Position numbers and translations under genes: made by a program. Source: Nonomuraea sp. MG754425 (GTDB lineage Bacteria; Actinomycetota; Actinomycetes; Streptosporangiales; Streptosporangiaceae). Taken from it: a stretch of 47,673 nt of DNA. Shown here piece after piece: positions 16,663-25,410 of the stretch (the stretch's first letter is position 1; each line of letters begins with the position of its first letter). The notes under the pieces are model-generated. The model worked only from the letters and a program-made list of their open reading frames with translations. It did no database searches and was not told the origin of the DNA. The stretch spans positions 1 through 47,673 of the forward strand of contig NZ_SSXE01000057.1 of NCBI RefSeq assembly GCF_021699195.1, read 5' to 3'.

Positions 16663-18060
16663 ATGGTACACGTGACGAGGATCGTGATCATCGGTGGCGG
16701 ACCAGGCGGCTACGAGGCGGCGTTGGTGGCCGCCCAGCTAGGCGCGCAAGTCACGATGGTCGAGCAGGACGGCCCCGGCGGCGCGTGCGTGCTGACCGAC
16801 TGCGTGCCGTCCAAGACGCTGATCGCGACCTCCGTTCGTAAGCAGGCGCTGCTCGACGCGCCGTCCCTGGGTGTGTCGTTCTCCGGCGGCACCGACGGCG
16901 ACGCCGGGGTGGTCGGGGTCGATCTGCCGCTGGTCAACAAGCGGGTCAAGGAGCTGGCGCAGGCCCAGTCGGCCGACATCGCGACGCGGGTCGAGGCCGA
17001 GGGCGTGGAGATCGTCAAGGCGCGCGGGCGGCTGGTGGATCCGCAGGTGGTCAAGGCCGGCGACCGGACGATCAGGGCCGATGTGGTGCTGGTGGCGACC
17101 GGGGCGACGCCGCGCGTGCTGCCGGGGGCCGAGCCCGACGGCGAGCGCATCCTCACCTGGCGGCAGCTCTACGACCTCGAAGAGCTGCCCGAGCACCTGA
17201 TCGTGGTCGGCTCCGGGGTCACCGGGGCGGAGTTCGCCGGCGCCTACCGCTCGCTCGGGGCCGAGGTCACGCTCGTCTCCAGCCGCGACCGGATGATGCC
17301 CAACGAGGACGCCGACGGCGCCGAGGTGCTGGAGGAGGTCTACCGGCGGCGCGGCATGAACGTCATGGGGCGCTCGCGGGCCGCCTCGGTCAAGCGCACC
17401 TCCGACGGCGTGGTGGTCACGCTGGAGGACGGGCGCACGGCCGAGGGCTCGCACGCGCTGATGACCGTCGGCATGATCCCCAACACCTCCGGCATCGGGC
17501 TGGAGGAGGCCGGGGTGCAGCTCGACCGGAGCGGGTTCGTCAAGGTCGACAAGGTGTCGCGCACGGCGGCCCCCGGCGTGTACGCGGCCGGCGACTGCAC
17601 GGGCGTGCTGATGCTCGCCTCCGTCGCCGCCATGCAGGGCCGGATCGCGGTGTGGCATGCGCTGGGCGAGGCGGTGCAGCCGCTGCGGCTGGCCACCGTC
17701 GCCTCCAACATCTTCACCGACCCCGAGATCGCGGCGGTCGGCGTCGCCCAGCGGGCCATCGAGGCCGGCGAGATCGAGGCGAACGTGGTCAAGCTGCCGC
17801 TGGCCACCAACGCGCGGGCCAAGATGCAGGGCTTCAACGACGGCTTCGTCAAGCTGTTCTGCCGCCCGCACACCGGGATCGTGCTGGGCGGCGTGGTCGT
17901 GTCGCCCCGGGCGTCCGAGCTGATCCTGGCCGTGTCGGTGGCGGTGCAGCAGCGGTTGACGGTCGATCAGCTCGCGCACACGTTCGCGGTCTACCCGTCG
18001 ATGTCGGGGTCGATCACCGAGGCGGCGCGGCGGCTCATGCAGCCCGGGGTGTCCATCTAG
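16663..18060 (+). CDS. lpdA: LpdA-type NAD(P)H-quinone dehydrogenase (flavoprotein)
   Basis: A 465-residue flavoprotein of the disulfide-reductase superfamily. The FAD Rossmann motif IIGGGPGGYEA is at residues about 8-18, the NAD(P) motif VVGSGVTGAEFAG at about 183, and the second FAD motif VYAAGDCTG near 308. It aligns throughout with mycobacterial LpdA, for instance in DGERILTWRQLYDLEELPEH and MQGRIA. Unlike true lipoamide dehydrogenase, the C-terminal His-x4-Glu base is missing (VYPSMSGSITEA), which fits quinone reduction. The cysteine pair of classical enzymes is present (GGACVLTDC). The start could also be the GTG three codons downstream. It is preceded by a short divergent promoter region shared with the cyclotransferase. 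Confidence 0.88.
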   Translation: MVHVTRIVIIGGGPGGYEAALVAAQLGAQVTMVEQDGPGGACVLTDCVPSKTLIATSVRKQALLDAPSLGVSFSGGTDGDAGVVGVDLPLVNKRVKELAQAQSADIATRVEAEGVEIVKARGRLVDPQVVKAGDRTIRADVVLVATGATPRVLPGAEPDGERILTWRQLYDLEELPEHLIVVGSGVTGAEFAGAYRSLGAEVTLVSSRDRMMPNEDADGAEVLEEVYRRRGMNVMGRSRAASVKRTSDGVVVTLEDGRTAEGSHALMTVGMIPNTSGIGLEEAGVQLDRSGFVKVDKVSRTAAPGVYAAGDCTGVLMLASVAAMQGRIAVWHALGEAVQPLRLATVASNIFTDPEIAAVGVAQRAIEAGEIEANVVKLPLATNARAKMQGFNDGFVKLFCRPHTGIVLGGVVVSPRASELILAVSVAVQQRLTVDQLAHTFAVYPSMSGSITEAARRLMQPGVSI

Positions 18061-18068
18061 CGGGCTCC

Positions 18069-19295
18069 TCAGTCGCGGGCGGACACGAAGCCCTTGGCGA
18101 TCCGGACGAGGGACTTCCGGAGGGCGGCCGCGTCCAGGCCCGGCTCCTGGTAGCCGGGGGCGTCGCGGACGCCGCCGCCGGTGTTCGTGCCGTCGTAGGT
18201 GAGCTGGATGACGTCGTCGCCGGCCAGAACGTGGACCTGGTCGGCGACCGTGAACGCCCGGTCTCCGAGGCCGGTGAGGTGCTTGACGGGCGCGTCCTCG
18301 GCGAACCTCGCGGCCTGGTCGTCGAACGCCCGCTCAGGTCGCGCGGGGTCACTGATGTGGATGCGCAGTTCGCCGCAGCGGGGGGCCACGTTCCCCATCT
18401 GGATGACTCCCCGGCCGCAGGAGTCGCTCGTCTGCGCGGCGTCGTCCGTCTGGCCGGCTCCGTCGCGGATCTTCCAGGTGCAGGTGGTGTCCTCGGCGTC
18501 GCGGCTGCCCCGCACCTCCGTGACGGAAGGGAAGAAGGCCGCGTCGACGTCGGCGGTGGAGACGGCCCCGCACGGGCCGCCGTCCTCGGGGGCGACGGTG
18601 CCGGGCGCCTTGGTCATCTCCGCGGTGAAGACCTCGGCGACCCGGTCCGCGCCGCGGCGCAGTTCGGCCTCGGCGGGCAGTGCGCCGTCGCGCTCCTCGC
18701 CTCGGTATCTGATCGAGATCAGCCAGGGTCCCTGCCGGACGACCAGGTGGGCGTAGCGGGAGCGGCGCTCGCCGGTCTCGGTGCCCGTCAGGCTGAATGC
18801 GGCGTCACCGTGCTTCGCCGCCAGCGGAGGGGTGTAGGTCCAGCCGTCGTCGCCCGGCTCCACGGCCTGTTTCGCGGAGCTCGCCCTGCTCTGGTCGAAC
18901 ACCTGCCTGGTGTGGTCGGTCGCGGTCCGGGTGATGGTGCCGTACGCCTGGACGGTCACCTCCAGCGAGCGGGCGGCGCCGCGGTACCAGTCGCACTTTC
19001 CCCAGGCCCAGGTGGCGGTCGCGACGTTGTTGCTCCAGTCGATGTCGTCGCCGAACGTCTCGGCGCGGAGCAGGGACGCCCGGAGCGTCTCGGGGACGGC
19101 CGCGCAGACCTGAGCCCCGGTGATGGGACGCAGCCGGTCGGGGATGACGGGGCCGGCGGACGCGCTGACGGGCGCCGCGATGGGGGCGTCCGCCGGGGGA
19201 GCGCCGGCGCAGCCGGTCAGCGTGGCCGCGAGCAGGGGAGCCAGGGAGGCGGCCACACCGGCCACCAAGGGTCGCGACGTCACCTTCGTGCGCAT
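18069..19295 (-). CDS. Two-domain actinobacterial lipoprotein (DUF3558-like)
   Basis: A 408-residue protein. A signal peptide with lipobox TLTG-C (cysteine near residue 29) predicts membrane anchoring outside the cell. The mature part is an internal duplication. Residues about 60-230 and 240-408 share the order: cysteine near the start of the unit, a second cysteine before an aromatic/charged strand (ATWAWGKCDWY and DTTCTWKIRDG), a FDQ/FDDQ helix, a G-D-x-A-F strand (HGDAAFSL and LGDRAFTV), and a closing strand-Gly-strand (LISIRYRG and VIQLTYDG). Such repeats resemble the DUF3558/LpqB-type extracellular domains; no function is known. The gene is convergent with lpdA (8 bp apart) and upstream of the ehu genes on the same strand, 80 bp away. 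Confidence 0.72.
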   Translation of the reverse strand: MRTKVTSRPLVAGVAASLAPLLAATLTGCAGAPPADAPIAAPVSASAGPVIPDRLRPITGAQVCAAVPETLRASLLRAETFGDDIDWSNNVATATWAWGKCDWYRGAARSLEVTVQAYGTITRTATDHTRQVFDQSRASSAKQAVEPGDDGWTYTPPLAAKHGDAAFSLTGTETGERRSRYAHLVVRQGPWLISIRYRGEERDGALPAEAELRRGADRVAEVFTAEMTKAPGTVAPEDGGPCGAVSTADVDAAFFPSVTEVRGSRDAEDTTCTWKIRDGAGQTDDAAQTSDSCGRGVIQMGNVAPRCGELRIHISDPARPERAFDDQAARFAEDAPVKHLTGLGDRAFTVADQVHVLAGDDVIQLTYDGTNTGGGVRDAPGYQEPGLDAAALRKSLVRIAKGFVSARD

Positions 19296-19375
19296 TCAGG
19301 GTCTCCGCGGCGCTTGCGAGCTGTTGACCAGGCGACCCTAGGCAGGAGGGGTATGACGCGGGTATGCCACGCCGC

Positions 19376-20188
19376 TCAGACGTCGAGCACCGCCTGCAGG
19401 AACTCTCGGGTGCGCTGCTGCTCGGGCTCGCTGAAGATCTGGTCGGGCGGGCCCTCCTCCAAGATCCGCCCGTGGTCGAACATGAGCACCCGGTCGGAGA
19501 TGTCCCTGGCGAAGTTCATCTCGTGGGTGACGCACAGCAGCGTGAGGTTGCCCTGCTGGGCGATGTCGCGCAGCAGGCACTGCACGCCGGAGACCAGTTC
19601 GGGGTCGAGCGCGGAGGTGACCTCGTCCAGCAGCAGCACCTCGGGCTCCATGGCCAGCGCCCGCGCGATGGCGACGCGCTGCTGCTGCCCGCCGGAGAGC
19701 TGCGACGGGTGCGCGAGCGCCTTGTCGGCCAGGCCGACCATCTCCAGCAACTCGCGGGCCTTGTCCTCGGCCTGGTCGCGCGGCACGCCGAGCGCCCTGA
19801 CCGGGGCCTCGGTGATGTTGCGCAGCACGTTCATGTTCGGGAACAGGTTGAACTGCTGGAACACCATGCCGATGCGCTTGCGGACCCGGCGCAGGTGCCG
19901 CTCGTCGGCGGGTACCCGCCGGGTGCCGCGCCGCATGTGGGAGAGGCACTCCCCGTCGATGTGGATGGTCCCGGAGGTGACCCGTTCGAGGGTCATCAGC
20001 AGGCGCAGGATGGTCGTCTTGCCCGACCCGCTCGGGCCGATCAGCGTGACGCGCTCGCCGGGCCGGACCTGGAAGTCCAGCTCGCGCAGGACCGTCGCGT
20101 CCCCGAACGTCTTGACGACCTTGTCGAAGCGCACCATCCACTGCGGATCGGGTTCGGCGGGCGTGCCGGGCTGGCTCTCAGGTGTCAA
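19376..20188 (-). CDS. ehuA: Ectoine/polar amino-acid ABC transporter ATP-binding protein
   Basis: A 270-residue ATPase on the cytoplasmic side of an importer. Walker A is GPSGSGKT, the signature is LSGGQQQR, Walker B is VLLLDEVTSALDP, and the switch histidine is in VTHEM. The Q-loop lies in RIGMVFQQFNLFPN. The polar amino-acid subfamily is clear, and the extended insertion between Walker A and the Q-loop (CLSHMRRGTRRVPADERHLR) matches EhuA-type proteins. It overlaps the preceding permease gene by 11 bp and is the last gene of a four-gene operon. The ectoine assignment rests on overall pattern and operon order and is less certain than the transporter class. Confidence 0.85.
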   Translation of the reverse strand: MTPESQPGTPAEPDPQWMVRFDKVVKTFGDATVLRELDFQVRPGERVTLIGPSGSGKTTILRLLMTLERVTSGTIHIDGECLSHMRRGTRRVPADERHLRRVRKRIGMVFQQFNLFPNMNVLRNITEAPVRALGVPRDQAEDKARELLEMVGLADKALAHPSQLSGGQQQRVAIARALAMEPEVLLLDEVTSALDPELVSGVQCLLRDIAQQGNLTLLCVTHEMNFARDISDRVLMFDHGRILEEGPPDQIFSEPEQQRTREFLQAVLDV

Positions 20189-20831
20189 GGCGGCGCTCCA
20201 TACGACGGACGAGGATCGACGCCGGGATCGCGATGAGCAGGAAGAACAGCCCTGCGATGGTCATCGGCTCCAGGTAGCGGAAACGCTCGGAGCCGAGTTC
20301 GCGGGCGAGCCCGACGACGTCGACGACGGTGATCACGGACAGTTGCGGCGACTCCTTGAAGATCGCCACGAGGTAGTTGCCCAGCGCGGGCAGCGACCGG
20401 CGGACGGCCTGCGGCAGGATGATGCTGAACCAGCTCCACCGGCGGGGCAGGTTGAGCGCCACCGCCGCCTCCCACTGGCCCTTGGGCACGCAGTCGATGC
20501 CCGCCCGGTACACCTCGGCGGTGTAGGTGGCGTAGTGCACGCCGAGCCCGATGATCCCCGTCGTCAGGGCGGTCATCTTCACCCCGAAGTCCGGCATCAC
20601 GTAGTAGAGCACGAACAACTGCACCAGCAGCGGCGTGCTGCGGATGAACTCGGCGACCGCGCCCACCGGGCGGCTGATGTACGGCCGGGGCGAGCGGCGC
20701 AGCAGCGCCAGGAACAGCCCCAGGACGAACGCGAGCAGCGCGCCGCCGATCGTCGCCTGGACGGTGACGAGCAGCCCCTGGGTGAGCAGTCCGGGCAGGA
20801 TCTCCATGGCCCAGTCCCAGTCCCACGTCAT
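20178..20831 (-). CDS. ehuD: Ectoine-type ABC transporter permease
   Basis: A 217-residue inner-membrane permease with about five hydrophobic segments. The HisMQ-type cytoplasmic loop is EAAVALNLPRRWSWFSIILP, which docks to the ATPase. The ATG at 20831 starts the usual MTWDWDWAMEI beginning and overlaps the stop of the upstream permease (ATGA). Its partner is the ehuC permease, giving a heterodimeric channel. It is the third gene of the operon. Confidence 0.85.
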   Translation of the reverse strand: MTWDWDWAMEILPGLLTQGLLVTVQATIGGALLAFVLGLFLALLRRSPRPYISRPVGAVAEFIRSTPLLVQLFVLYYVMPDFGVKMTALTTGIIGLGVHYATYTAEVYRAGIDCVPKGQWEAAVALNLPRRWSWFSIILPQAVRRSLPALGNYLVAIFKESPQLSVITVVDVVGLARELGSERFRYLEPMTIAGLFFLLIAIPASILVRRMERRLDT

Positions 20832-21571
20832 CGGCCGGCTCCCGCCGTCGCGGAGCGGCGCCGCCACGGCGTCCTCCTGGGCTTGCCACGGCCGACCAGG
20901 CGGGCCGCCCGTCCTTCGACGTACCTCATCAGCAAGGTGATCAGGTACGACAGCAGGAAGTAGATCACCAGCAGCAGCGCGAACACCACGAGCTGGTCGC
21001 TGCCGGAGTTGACCAGCAGCCGGCCCTGGTAGGCCAGGTCGGTCACGGTGATGACCGACAGCAGCGAGGTCGACTTGAGCAGCTCGATGAGCAGGTTGTT
21101 CATCGGCGGGACCATCTCGACGAACGCCTGCGGCAGGATGACGCGGCGCATCCGCTGGTACGGCGACAGGTTCAGGGCGATGGCGGCCTCACGCTGACCG
21201 GCCGGGACGGCCTGCACCGCCCCGCGCACCACCTCCGAGCCGTAGGCGCCGAGGTTGAGGCCGAGCGCGAGGATGCCGGCGAAGAGGGTGTCGAGCTGGA
21301 AGCCCGTGAGGATGGGCATGGCGTAGAACAGCCAGAAGAGCTGGACCAGCACCGAGGTGCCCCGGAAGAACTCCATGTAGACGCGGGCGACGGCCCGCGC
21401 GCCACGGAACCGCGAGGTCGCCGTCAACCCCACGACCAGGGCCAGGACGAGGGCGAGCACGGAGCCGCCGGCGGCGCTCTGCAGCGTGACGACCGCTCCT
21501 TCGCACAGGAAGGGCATCGTCTCGCCGAGGGTGCCGGGCAGCTCCGCGCTGCACGGATTGACGGTGACCAT
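20828..21571 (-). CDS. ehuC: Ectoine-type ABC transporter permease
   Basis: A 247-residue permease of the polar amino-acid family, with the docking loop EAAIALNLSPYQRMRRVILP and a strong segment FFRGTSVLVQLFWLFYAMP. It pairs with the ehuD product. The start codon is a CAT-complement ATG at 21571, seven bases after the stop of the binding-protein gene. The C-terminus has a basic tail (RRTPWRRRS) that is not part of the conserved domain. Confidence 0.85.
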   Translation of the reverse strand: MVTVNPCSAELPGTLGETMPFLCEGAVVTLQSAAGGSVLALVLALVVGLTATSRFRGARAVARVYMEFFRGTSVLVQLFWLFYAMPILTGFQLDTLFAGILALGLNLGAYGSEVVRGAVQAVPAGQREAAIALNLSPYQRMRRVILPQAFVEMVPPMNNLLIELLKSTSLLSVITVTDLAYQGRLLVNSGSDQLVVFALLLVIYFLLSYLITLLMRYVEGRAARLVGRGKPRRTPWRRRSATAGAGR

Positions 21572-21577
21572 GTCCGG

Positions 21578-22513
21578 TCAGGCGCCGGCGCAGAGCTGCT
21601 GGGCGGTCAGTTTGGCGGCCTGGTCGACCTCGGTCGCCGTGAACCCGAACCGCTCGATGACCGGCAGCACGCCGTTCGCCTCCTGGAGCTTCTTCAGCTC
21701 GGCGTTGAACGCCTCCAGGAGCCCGGTGTCGCTCTTGCGGAAGCCGAAGCCGCCGGCGCCGACCTGCTCCTTGCCGTCCACGACCGGCACGAACGACTCG
21801 GTGACCTCCAGGGGCTTGTCCGCGTACTGCTGCTGGAGCGTCCAGCGCAGGGAGACGGCGGTCAGCGCGATGGCGTCCACGCGTCCGGCGAGGATGCCCT
21901 TGAAGGCGGCGTCCTGGTTGGGGAAGACCTGGATGCGGTCGCCCGGCACGCCGCCGCTCTCCGCGTAGCCCTTCTCGACGGCGCCTTCGAGCACGCCGAC
22001 CTTGGCGTCGCCCGTGGCGATGGCCTCGAAGCCGGTGATCTGCTTGGGGTTGCCCTTGGCCACCAGGAAGGCGGTGGCGGCGGCGTAGTCGGGGTTGGTG
22101 AAGGCGATCTGCGAGCAACGTTCGGGGGTGATGAACATGCCGGCGGCGATGAAGTCGTACTGGCCCGACTGCAGGCCGGGGATCAAGGAGCCGAAGGTGT
22201 CGACGATCTGCGCCTCGATCTGGTTCACGCCGAGCGCTTTGAAGATCACGCGGGCCAGTTCGGGGGCCTCGCCGGTCAGGTTCCCGTCCTTGTCGCGGTA
22301 GCCGTACGGCTGCTCGTTGGCGATGCCGACCTTGATCGTGCCCGCCTCCTTGAAGCGGGCGAGCGGGTCGGCGCCGGTCGCGGCGTCGGTGGCGCCGCCG
22401 CCGTTGTCCACGCGGCTGCAGGCGGCGAGCAGGGCGGGACCCCCTACGAGCGCCGTCGCGGTCAGTCCCGTGTTCCTGAAGAAATGCCGACGCGTCCAGC
22501 GGTCGGTCGTCAC
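21578..22513 (-). CDS. ehuB: Ectoine/hydroxyectoine-type substrate-binding lipoprotein
   Basis: A 311-residue binding protein. It has a twin-arginine-like RRHFFRN start, a hydrophobic stretch and lipobox LLAA-C near residue 32. The SBP_bac_3 fold is shown by IKVGIANEQPYGYRDKDGNLTGEAPELAR, FGSLIPGLQSGQYDFIAAGMFITPERC (split by other residues in the sequence), and VDAIALTAVSLR. These segments fit EhuB, which delivers ectoine and hydroxyectoine to EhuCD. It is the first gene of the operon. No ectoine-breakdown gene lies in this window, so uptake here may serve osmoprotection, or the catabolic genes lie elsewhere. A different polar compound remains possible. Confidence 0.83.
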   Translation of the reverse strand: MTTDRWTRRHFFRNTGLTATALVGGPALLAACSRVDNGGGATDAATGADPLARFKEAGTIKVGIANEQPYGYRDKDGNLTGEAPELARVIFKALGVNQIEAQIVDTFGSLIPGLQSGQYDFIAAGMFITPERCSQIAFTNPDYAAATAFLVAKGNPKQITGFEAIATGDAKVGVLEGAVEKGYAESGGVPGDRIQVFPNQDAAFKGILAGRVDAIALTAVSLRWTLQQQYADKPLEVTESFVPVVDGKEQVGAGGFGFRKSDTGLLEAFNAELKKLQEANGVLPVIERFGFTATEVDQAAKLTAQQLCAGA

Positions 22514-22977
22514 ACTTTGCTCCCGTTCGTGCTGACAGTGTTGCGGTACTGCGGTGCTGCGGTGTTGGGCTGCGGTGCTGCGTCGCGGGGCCGGGCGGCT
22601 CTCAGGGCACTTGGTCGTGCCGCCGCCACTCGGCTCGGTGAGGGGGAAACCCGGGGAGTCGTGTCCGTCCGGGTCGGCGGTGCGTTCGCGCCAACATGGG
22701 TTCCGAACCTAGCCGACAGTGGAGAGTGCCCCTTTCGGACTGGTTCTGCAGGCGATGTTTGAGGGACCGATTCGAATGGGTAGGGCTGGTCGGTTGCCCG
22801 TCGTGAGCCTGTCCGGCATCGCGGGGCCGGGGCGGGAGTCGTGCCGTAATCCCTGCTGGGCGGGGGAAACGAGCACGCCGCCGAGCTGATGTCGCCGGTC
22901 GGCGGACGTCCGGAGAGTGTCACGGAACGGTCTCGGTACCTGGGTTGATTGCAGGGTTTTACGAACGTTCTTGTGAT

Positions 22978-22993
22978 TTGTCTAACCGGACAA
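22978..22993. promoter_or_regulatory. TTGTC-N6-GACAA dyad
   Basis: TTGTCTAACCGGACAA has perfect 5-bp arms. Its form is like GntR-family operators, but no GntR gene is visible nearby. It is a candidate only. Confidence 0.35.
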
Positions 22994-23046
22994 TGATGTC
23001 AAGTCGTGACCTGGGTAAATCTGGCGACCCGCCCTCACCGTTGACG

Positions 23047-23073
23047 TTTGTTGGTATGGACAGCAAACTAACT
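23047..23073. promoter_or_regulatory. Candidate ROK operator before the alpha-xylosidase operon
   Basis: Core TTGGT (23051-23055), six bases, then AGCAAAC (23062-23068). It lines up base for base in spacing with the sites at 39351 and 31921. A TTGACG just upstream (23041-23046) may be a -35 box, so a bound repressor would cover the promoter. It lies about 35 bp before the start codon. Confidence 0.6.
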
Positions 23074-23107
23074 CACGAGTTGGCCCAGCCGTTCAGAAGG
23101 AGCTTCC

Positions 23108-25393
23108 ATGCCCTATCGCCCGCCGCTGGTCGCGCACGAGTACTTCGTGGCAGACCCGCCCGAGTTGCCGGTCCGTGAGCGGGGCGAGGGCGGCCTGTCG
23201 GCGCTCGTCTCCGCCGAACTCGTCGCGGCCGACGGGGCCGAGGTGATGCTGAAGGCGGTCACGTCGGCGGAGGAGACGCTGGTCGTCCAGGTCGGCGTCG
23301 CGGGCGAAGGGGTCATCAGGGTCCGGCTGGCGGAGGACGCCGCCGCCCGGCCGCGCTCGGAGGGGGCCATCGCGCTGGTGTCGCCCGGCACGTACGCGGG
23401 GGCGCGGGCCGAGGTGACACCGGGCGGACCGATCGTGATCGACGCGGGCTCGCTGCGGGCCGAGATCGGCCTCAACCCCTGGCACCTGCGCTTCACCGGA
23501 GCGACCGGCGAGACCCTCGTCGAACAGGACCGGGGCCACATCGACATCAGCGGCCGGCTGCGCACGCTGCCGTTCGGGCGCTCCAGCGCCGCCGGTACGC
23601 CCGTGGCCTATCACGAGAGCTTCACCGCCGCGCCCGACGAGGCGTTCTCCGGGTTCGGCGAGTCGTTCACCCGCCTGGACAAGCGCGGCCAGCGTCCGCT
23701 GATGTGGAACTTCGACGCCTTCGGGGCCGAGTCGCAGCGGGCGTACAAGAACGTGCCGCTCTACCTGTCCAGCAAGGGGTACGGCGTGCTCGTGGACAGC
23801 GGCGCGCCCACCGAGTTCGACGTGTGCCAGTCCACGCACAGCGTGGTGCAGATCGTGGTGCCCGACGACGTGCTCGACTACTACGTGATCGCCGGGCCCG
23901 CGCCGTCCGACGTTCTGGACCGTTACGACCTGCTGACCTGCCGCCCGGCGCTGCCGCCCAAGTGGGCGTTCGGGACGTGGATCTCCTCGGGCTTCTGCGT
24001 GGACAGCCAGGAGCGGGTGCTGGCCAGGGCCCGCACGATCAGGGAGCGCGGCATCCCCTGCGACGTGCTGCACCTCGACACCTACTGGCAGGCCGACGGG
24101 CGCTGGTCGGAGCTGAAGTGGGACCCGCAGAACTTCCCCGACCCTGACGGCATGCTGGCCGAACTGGACGCCATGGGCTTCAAGGTCTGCCTGTGGATGA
24201 ACCCCTACATCTCCCACCTCAGCCCGGCCTTCCGCGAGGCCGCCGAGGCCGGCTACTTCCTGACGAACCAGTCGGGCCAGGTGTACGTCGCCGACTGCTG
24301 GCACGGCTCGTTCCCGGCCTGCGGCATCGTCGACTTCACCAACCCGGCGGCCGTCGAGTGGTTCAAGGGCCTGCTGCGCCCGCTGCTCGAACAGGGCGTG
24401 GCCGTCTTCAAGACCGACTTCGCCGAAGGCGTGCCCGGCGACGCGGTGGCCTTCAACGGCATGAGCGGGGCCGACCTGCACAACGTGTACACGCTGCTGT
24501 TCAACGACATCGTCGCCGGGGTCACCCGCGAGGTGCACGGGCACGACCTGGTCTGGGCGCGCTCGTCGTACCTGGGCGGGCAGCGCCACAGCGCGCAGTG
24601 GGGCGGCGACACCTACACCAGCTACGCCGCCATGGGCAGCACGATCAGGGGCGGGCTGGCGCACGGTCTGTCCGGGGTGCCGTTCTGGAGCCACGACGCC
24701 GGCGGCTTCACCGGCCGCCCCACCGGCGACCTGTACGTGCGCTGGACCCAGTTCGGCGCCCTGTCGCCGCTGCTGCGCCTGCACGGCACCACCACCCGCG
24801 AGCCGTGGGAGTTCCCCGAGGTCGAGGCGGAGGCGGTGGCCGCGCTCAGGCTGCGCTACCGGCTGATGCCCTACCTCTACTCGGCGGCCGTCGAGGCCGC
24901 GCGCACCGGCGCGCCGCTGATGCGGGCGTTGTGCGTGGACTACCCGGACGACCCGGTGTCCTGGCAGGCCGACCTGCAGTACCTGCTCGGCCGGGACCTG
25001 CTCGTCGCCCCCATGACCGCGCCGGAGGGCAGCCGGCAGGTGTACCTGCCGCGCGGCCTGTGGGTGGACTACTGGACGAACGAGGTGCTGGAGGGCGCCC
25101 GTTACGTCCCGGTCAGCAAGCCGCTCGACCAGATCCCGCTCTTCGTCCGGCACGGCGCGCTCATCCCCGTCCAGGAGCAGCGGGAGACCGTGGACGTGCC
25201 CGCCGAGATCGCCCTCGTCGCCTTCGGGGGTGGCGACGGCAGAGCCGAAATCCACGACGGGGACGGCGTGACGATCGCCGTCGCCACCAGGGACGGCGAG
25301 GAGTTGCGTGTCGCCGTCACCGGCCCGAAGCGTGTCACCGGGGTCGAGATCGCCCCGGTGGCCGGAGCTCCCGCGCGGGCCGTCATCTCGTAA
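23108..25393 (+). CDS. GH31 alpha-xylosidase
   Basis: A 761-residue retaining glycosidase that removes alpha-1,6-linked xylose from the non-reducing end of xyloglucan oligosaccharides. There is no signal peptide, so it is intracellular. The order matches YicI: an N-terminal beta domain with FSGFGESFTRLDKRGQ, then the barrel with DVLHLDTYWQADGRW. The catalytic nucleophile is Asp437 in FKTDFAEG, and the acid/base is Asp501 in WGGDTY; SHDAGGFTG and LLRLHGTTTREPW complete the active-site region. Length fits alpha-xylosidases. An AGAAGGAG ribosome site sets the ATG at 23108. It is the first gene of a five-gene operon that includes a sugar importer and a GH3 enzyme. Alpha-glucosidase is an alternative but less likely given the GH74 gene nearby. 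Confidence 0.88.
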   Translation: MPYRPPLVAHEYFVADPPELPVRERGEGGLSALVSAELVAADGAEVMLKAVTSAEETLVVQVGVAGEGVIRVRLAEDAAARPRSEGAIALVSPGTYAGARAEVTPGGPIVIDAGSLRAEIGLNPWHLRFTGATGETLVEQDRGHIDISGRLRTLPFGRSSAAGTPVAYHESFTAAPDEAFSGFGESFTRLDKRGQRPLMWNFDAFGAESQRAYKNVPLYLSSKGYGVLVDSGAPTEFDVCQSTHSVVQIVVPDDVLDYYVIAGPAPSDVLDRYDLLTCRPALPPKWAFGTWISSGFCVDSQERVLARARTIRERGIPCDVLHLDTYWQADGRWSELKWDPQNFPDPDGMLAELDAMGFKVCLWMNPYISHLSPAFREAAEAGYFLTNQSGQVYVADCWHGSFPACGIVDFTNPAAVEWFKGLLRPLLEQGVAVFKTDFAEGVPGDAVAFNGMSGADLHNVYTLLFNDIVAGVTREVHGHDLVWARSSYLGGQRHSAQWGGDTYTSYAAMGSTIRGGLAHGLSGVPFWSHDAGGFTGRPTGDLYVRWTQFGALSPLLRLHGTTTREPWEFPEVEAEAVAALRLRYRLMPYLYSAAVEAARTGAPLMRALCVDYPDDPVSWQADLQYLLGRDLLVAPMTAPEGSRQVYLPRGLWVDYWTNEVLEGARYVPVSKPLDQIPLFVRHGALIPVQEQRETVDVPAEIALVAFGGGDGRAEIHDGDGVTIAVATRDGEELRVAVTGPKRVTGVEIAPVAGAPARAVIS

Positions 25394-25410
25394 CACCCCA
25401 TGGAGGGATC

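Larger units (their letters stand above)
22514..23107. promoter_or_regulatory. 594-bp divergent control region between ehuB and the alpha-xylosidase operon
   Basis: I see no credible coding frame here. The right half is relatively A/T-rich. It contains the dyad TTGTC-TAACCG-GACAA (22978-22993) and the TTGGT-N6-NSCAAAC site just before the alpha-xylosidase gene. The left half is G/T-rich with short GTGCTGCGGTG-like repeats (about 22549-22582). Confidence 0.6.

Noticed and set aside
22549..22582. GTGCTGCGGTG-like repeats as a replication or attachment site
   Set aside because: The repeats are short and imperfect, and there is no integrase, replication gene or tRNA nearby.
22962..22969. GAACGTTC as an SOS (LexA) box upstream of the alpha-xylosidase operon
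   Set aside because: The actinobacterial LexA box needs four bases between GAAC and GTTC; here there are none, and no DNA-repair gene is adjacent.
23093..25396. 767-codon minus-strand frame opposite the alpha-xylosidase gene
   Set aside because: It mirrors the GH31 gene end to end, has low-complexity composition, and the GH31 frame has all catalytic motifs.
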